This document shows positions 15,126-17,151 of a stretch of DNA of 17,151 nucleotides, one piece after another. The DNA comes from Kiritimatiellia bacterium. GTDB taxonomy: Bacteria > Verrucomicrobiota > Kiritimatiellia > UBA8416. The stretch's first letter is position 1; the number at the start of each line of letters is the position of its first letter. A program made the translations under genes and the position numbers. The notes under the pieces are model-generated. The model had not been told where the DNA came from, did no database searches, and saw only the letters and a program-made list of their open reading frames with translations. The stretch spans positions 1 to 17,151 of the forward strand of contig SLBU01000138.1 in assembly GCA_007126175.1 (NCBI GenBank), read 5' to 3'.

Positions 15126-16174
15126 TCCCAGATACTCCAGATTTGTTCTTCGTCGGCGGGTTGGGCATAGTCCGTGAGCATCGTTGTTGCGAGCGCGCCA
15201 CTGGCCCAGCCAAAGCGTGTGCATTTTTGCACATCCCAGCCCTTGAGGATGCCGTAGAGCAGACCCCCGACAAATCCGTCGCCGCCACCGATGCGATCGA
15301 GCACGCCGATTTCGCGCGGTTTGATCACTTCCCAGTCTTGGCTATCAGTGACCAGTGCCCCCCAGAGGTGGGCATTGGCCGAAACCACTTCGCGCAGTGT
15401 GGTGGCAAACCAGCGGGCATTGGGATAGGCTGTTTTGGCGCGACCGATCATTTCCTTGAATCCCTCGATTTTTTCATCGAGGCCTTTGCCGCCTGCTTCG
15501 GGTCCTTTGATGCCGAGGCAAAGCTGGAAGTCCTCTTCATTTCCGATCAGGATGTCGCTACGCGAGGCAATTTCTGCGAAGGCCGCAGAAAGTTCTTGTT
15601 CGCGTCCTTCCCAGAAGCTGGCGCGGTAATTCAGGTCGAAGGCAATCAGCGATCCGTTTTCCTTGGCGATGCGGGCGATATCGAGGCAGAATTGGCTGGT
15701 TTTGGGAGAGAGTGCGGCGATCAGGCCGGAGAGATGTACGATTTGCGCGCCTTCTTGTGCAAAGATGCGGTTGAGGTCAAAGTCCTTTGCATTGAGTTCG
15801 CATCCGACTTCACCGGCGCGGTCATTATGGACGCGTGGTCCCCGCGATCCGAGTCCGCTATCGGCCATGTTGATCTGGTGCCGGAAGCCCCAGGGACCGC
15901 CCTGCTCGAATTCGGGGCCTTCGAAATCCATTCGGCGGCTGCGGATATTGTCTTTGATAAAGTGGGAAATCGGGCTGTCTTTGACGAAGGCCGTAAGCAC
16001 CTTGACGGGTAACCCGAGGTAGGATGCTACGCTGGCTACATTGCTTTCCGCGCTGGTGGCCTGCATTTTGAAGGTATCGCTGCAATGGAATGGCTGCGCA
16101 TTCTCGGGCGTGAGTCGGATGCCCATGCTCGTAGGGATGATCATGGCATATTTTTTCGAAGCTGTCTCGCTCAT
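15101..16174 (-). CDS. PfkB-family carbohydrate kinase (2-keto-3-deoxygluconate kinase-like)
   Basis: A 357-residue ribokinase/PfkB-fold kinase, first gene of the five-gene operon. FDLNYRASFW (179-188) is the signature seen in KdgK-like kinases. GNEEDF (211-216) and the C-terminal PfkB motif LDRIGGGDGFVGGLL (292-306), with Asp299 as general base, complete the active site; the usual GAGD is GGGD here. The ATG at 16174 has AGGAG seven bases upstream. An in-frame extension to 16246 runs through the promoter and is rejected. KDG, gluconate or another sugar acid are reasonable substrates; no KDPG aldolase is in the window, whereas 6-phosphogluconate dehydrogenase is next in the operon. Family assignment is firm and substrate is not. 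Confidence 0.88.
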   Translation of the reverse strand: MSETASKKYAMIIPTSMGIRLTPENAQPFHCSDTFKMQATSAESNVASVASYLGLPVKVLTAFVKDSPISHFIKDNIRSRRMDFEGPEFEQGGPWGFRHQINMADSGLGSRGPRVHNDRAGEVGCELNAKDFDLNRIFAQEGAQIVHLSGLIAALSPKTSQFCLDIARIAKENGSLIAFDLNYRASFWEGREQELSAAFAEIASRSDILIGNEEDFQLCLGIKGPEAGGKGLDEKIEGFKEMIGRAKTAYPNARWFATTLREVVSANAHLWGALVTDSQDWEVIKPREIGVLDRIGGGDGFVGGLLYGILKGWDVQKCTRFGWASGALATTMLTDYAQPADEEQIWSIWEGNARVKR

Positions 16175-16217
16175 GGATATACTCCTGTCAAAATAACGAT
16201 CAGTTTTGTTTTGGAAG

Positions 16218-16246
16218 GTTATATTTTTTTCATGCGGGCAAGTCAA
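16218..16246 (-). promoter_or_regulatory. Near-consensus sigma70-type promoter of the kinase-gnd-larA-larB-ldh2 operon
   Basis: On the minus strand TTGACT (16246-16241) and TATAAC (16223-16218) are separated by 17 bp, each one base from consensus, and the spacer includes a run of seven A. The kinase ATG at 16174 lies about 44 bp downstream of the -10 box. The -35 box is part of the palindrome at 16242-16257. Confidence 0.7.
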
Positions 16247-16257
16247 TACGTGTTGAC
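16242..16257. promoter_or_regulatory. 16-bp near-palindrome, candidate operator between divergent kinase and larE genes
   Basis: GTCAATACGTGTTGAC pairs with itself at 14 of 16 positions around a central ACGT. Its left arm supplies most of the minus-strand -35 box. Its right arm supplies a plus-strand TTGACG facing larE, though no good -10 lies 16-18 bp after it; a TATATA occurs further on, before larE. LacI-family regulators commonly bind even palindromes of this size, but no regulator gene is in the window. Confidence 0.5.
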
Positions 16258-16356
16258 GGTATTTTGTAGGTTTCGTTAGGGTGGTCGCGTTATCGCAGTA
16301 TGGTTATCTGTATATAGGGCTGACGTTACGGGGTAGAATCGTTGGAGGGGGAAATC

Positions 16357-17151
16357 ATGGAGTTATCTGTTGACGCAAAAGAAAAACTGGCCATGCTCGA
16401 GCGTTGGTACGGTGAGAGACAAGGTTCGATTGTGGCCTTTTCGGGGGGGATCGATTCCACCCTGGCGCTCTATTTGGCGCGTACTTTCCAAGGGCGGGAT
16501 CGCGCAATCGGGGTGATTTCGCATTCGGAGAGCTTGAAGGCCCGTGATTTTGCTTTTGCGCAGGCGTTCTGTCGGGATTTTGATATCCAGCTAGAGGTGA
16601 TTCGCACGAAGGAGTTAGAAGACGAGCGTTATGCAAAGAATCCAGCCAATCGTTGTTTTTATTGCAAGCAACACCTTTTTCTGGACATTGGGAGTATCGC
16701 CGCGTCCTATCCTGGGTTTGCTGTGTTAAGCGGAGCGAATCACGATGATCTGGGCGATTTTCGCCCTGGCATGGAGGCCGCCCGAAAGTATGCGGTGTTG
16801 TCACCATTTGTGGATTGCGAGTTGCGCAAGGCCGACATTCGGGTCTTGGCGCAATATTTTGGGTTGCCGAATTGGGACAAGCCGGCAAGTCCCTGTTTGA
16901 GTTCCAGGATACCGTACAATCAAGCGGTCACGGCGGAAAAGTTGCAACAAATCGAGGCGGCGGAGGAAGTCTTGTTTGAGGCGGGATTTTCCAATGCGCG
17001 GGTGCGGCACTACGGGAAGCTTGCGCGCATAGAAGTGCCACAGGATGAATTGCGCAAGCTTCAGGACATGCAGCCGCAGATCTTTGCTTCGATCCGGTCG
17101 CTTGGTTTTGAGACCTGCGATATTGATGCGGAGGGGCTGGTATCCGGAAAA
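16357..17151 (+). CDS. larE: LarE, ATP-dependent sulfur transferase for NPN cofactor (3' end outside window)
   Basis: An open frame of 265 codons running off the right edge; LarE of Lactobacillus is 276 residues, so only the end is missing. LarE adenylates the carboxylates of the pyridinium bis-acid made by LarB and inserts sulfur. The PP-loop SGGIDST (29-35) binds ATP. NRCFYCKQ gives Cys100 and Cys103, and KPASPCLSSR gives Cys180 in the position of the sacrificial cysteine (Cys176) of the Lactobacillus enzyme. Three such cysteines are the pattern of the [4Fe-4S]-dependent LarE form. The ATG at 16357 has GGAGG at 16344-16348, eight bases away. It is divergent from the operon containing larA and larB, with 182 bp between start codons. 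Confidence 0.95.
   Translation, partial: MELSVDAKEKLAMLERWYGERQGSIVAFSGGIDSTLALYLARTFQGRDRAIGVISHSESLKARDFAFAQAFCRDFDIQLEVIRTKELEDERYAKNPANRCFYCKQHLFLDIGSIAASYPGFAVLSGANHDDLGDFRPGMEAARKYAVLSPFVDCELRKADIRVLAQYFGLPNWDKPASPCLSSRIPYNQAVTAEKLQQIEAAEEVLFEAGFSNARVRHYGKLARIEVPQDELRKLQDMQPQIFASIRSLGFETCDIDAEGLVSGK

Noticed and set aside
15095..16012. 305-codon open frame on the plus strand opposite the kinase gene
   Set aside because: Shadow of the PfkB kinase, whose motifs are all intact on the minus strand.
16175..16246. 24-residue N-terminal extension of the kinase
   Set aside because: It would be encoded within the promoter; the ATG at 16174 has AGGAG at the right distance.

Overview
The window shows a Gram-negative bacterium: a tripartite efflux pump with an outer-membrane lipoprotein channel is encoded in full. 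Several traits fit the Planctomycetes-Verrucomicrobia-Chlamydiae group, most likely Kiritimatiellota or Lentisphaerota: PTS EIIA domains fused to a CPA2 antiporter and to an excisionase-type HTH, and a LarA-like gene beside gnd and a sugar kinase. This placement is inference from gene content; no rRNA or other marker is present. There are no tRNAs, rRNAs, insertion sequences, phage genes or CRISPR arrays.

Layout. (1) Bases 1-1142, plus strand: the 3' end of purK, then a short DprA-like (SLOG fold) protein. (2) Bases 1143-4516, minus strand: a two-gene, translationally coupled operon. An HTH-EIIA regulator is followed by an 891-residue Na+/H+-type antiporter carrying two C-terminal EIIA domains. 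A good sigma70-type promoter overlaps a perfect 10-bp inverted repeat just upstream, a likely autoregulatory operator. (3) Bases 4768-10416, plus strand: an RND efflux operon in the order outer-membrane lipoprotein, adaptor, pump. (4) Bases 10448-16174, minus strand: a five-gene operon transcribed as PfkB kinase, 6-phosphogluconate dehydrogenase, LarA-like nickel-pincer racemase/epimerase, LarB, LDH2-family oxidoreductase. (5) From 16357, plus strand: a divergent LarE running off the window end.

How the genes work together. LarB and LarE make parts of the nickel-pincer nucleotide (NPN) cofactor that LarA-type enzymes need; LarC, the nickel-inserting enzyme, is not in the window. The kinase and 6-phosphogluconate dehydrogenase beside LarA suggest that this LarA homologue acts on a sugar acid (for example a gluconate/mannonate-type C2 epimerisation) rather than on lactate. 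That is the most interesting metabolic hypothesis here. The 182-bp divergent region between kinase and larE holds a near-consensus minus-strand promoter whose -35 box lies inside an almost perfect 16-bp palindrome, a likely shared operator.

The second notable system is the HTH-EIIA plus antiporter-EIIA-EIIA operon: three candidate phosphoryl-accepting histidines in two genes and no sugar permease, which looks like phosphorelay control of ion transport rather than sugar uptake.
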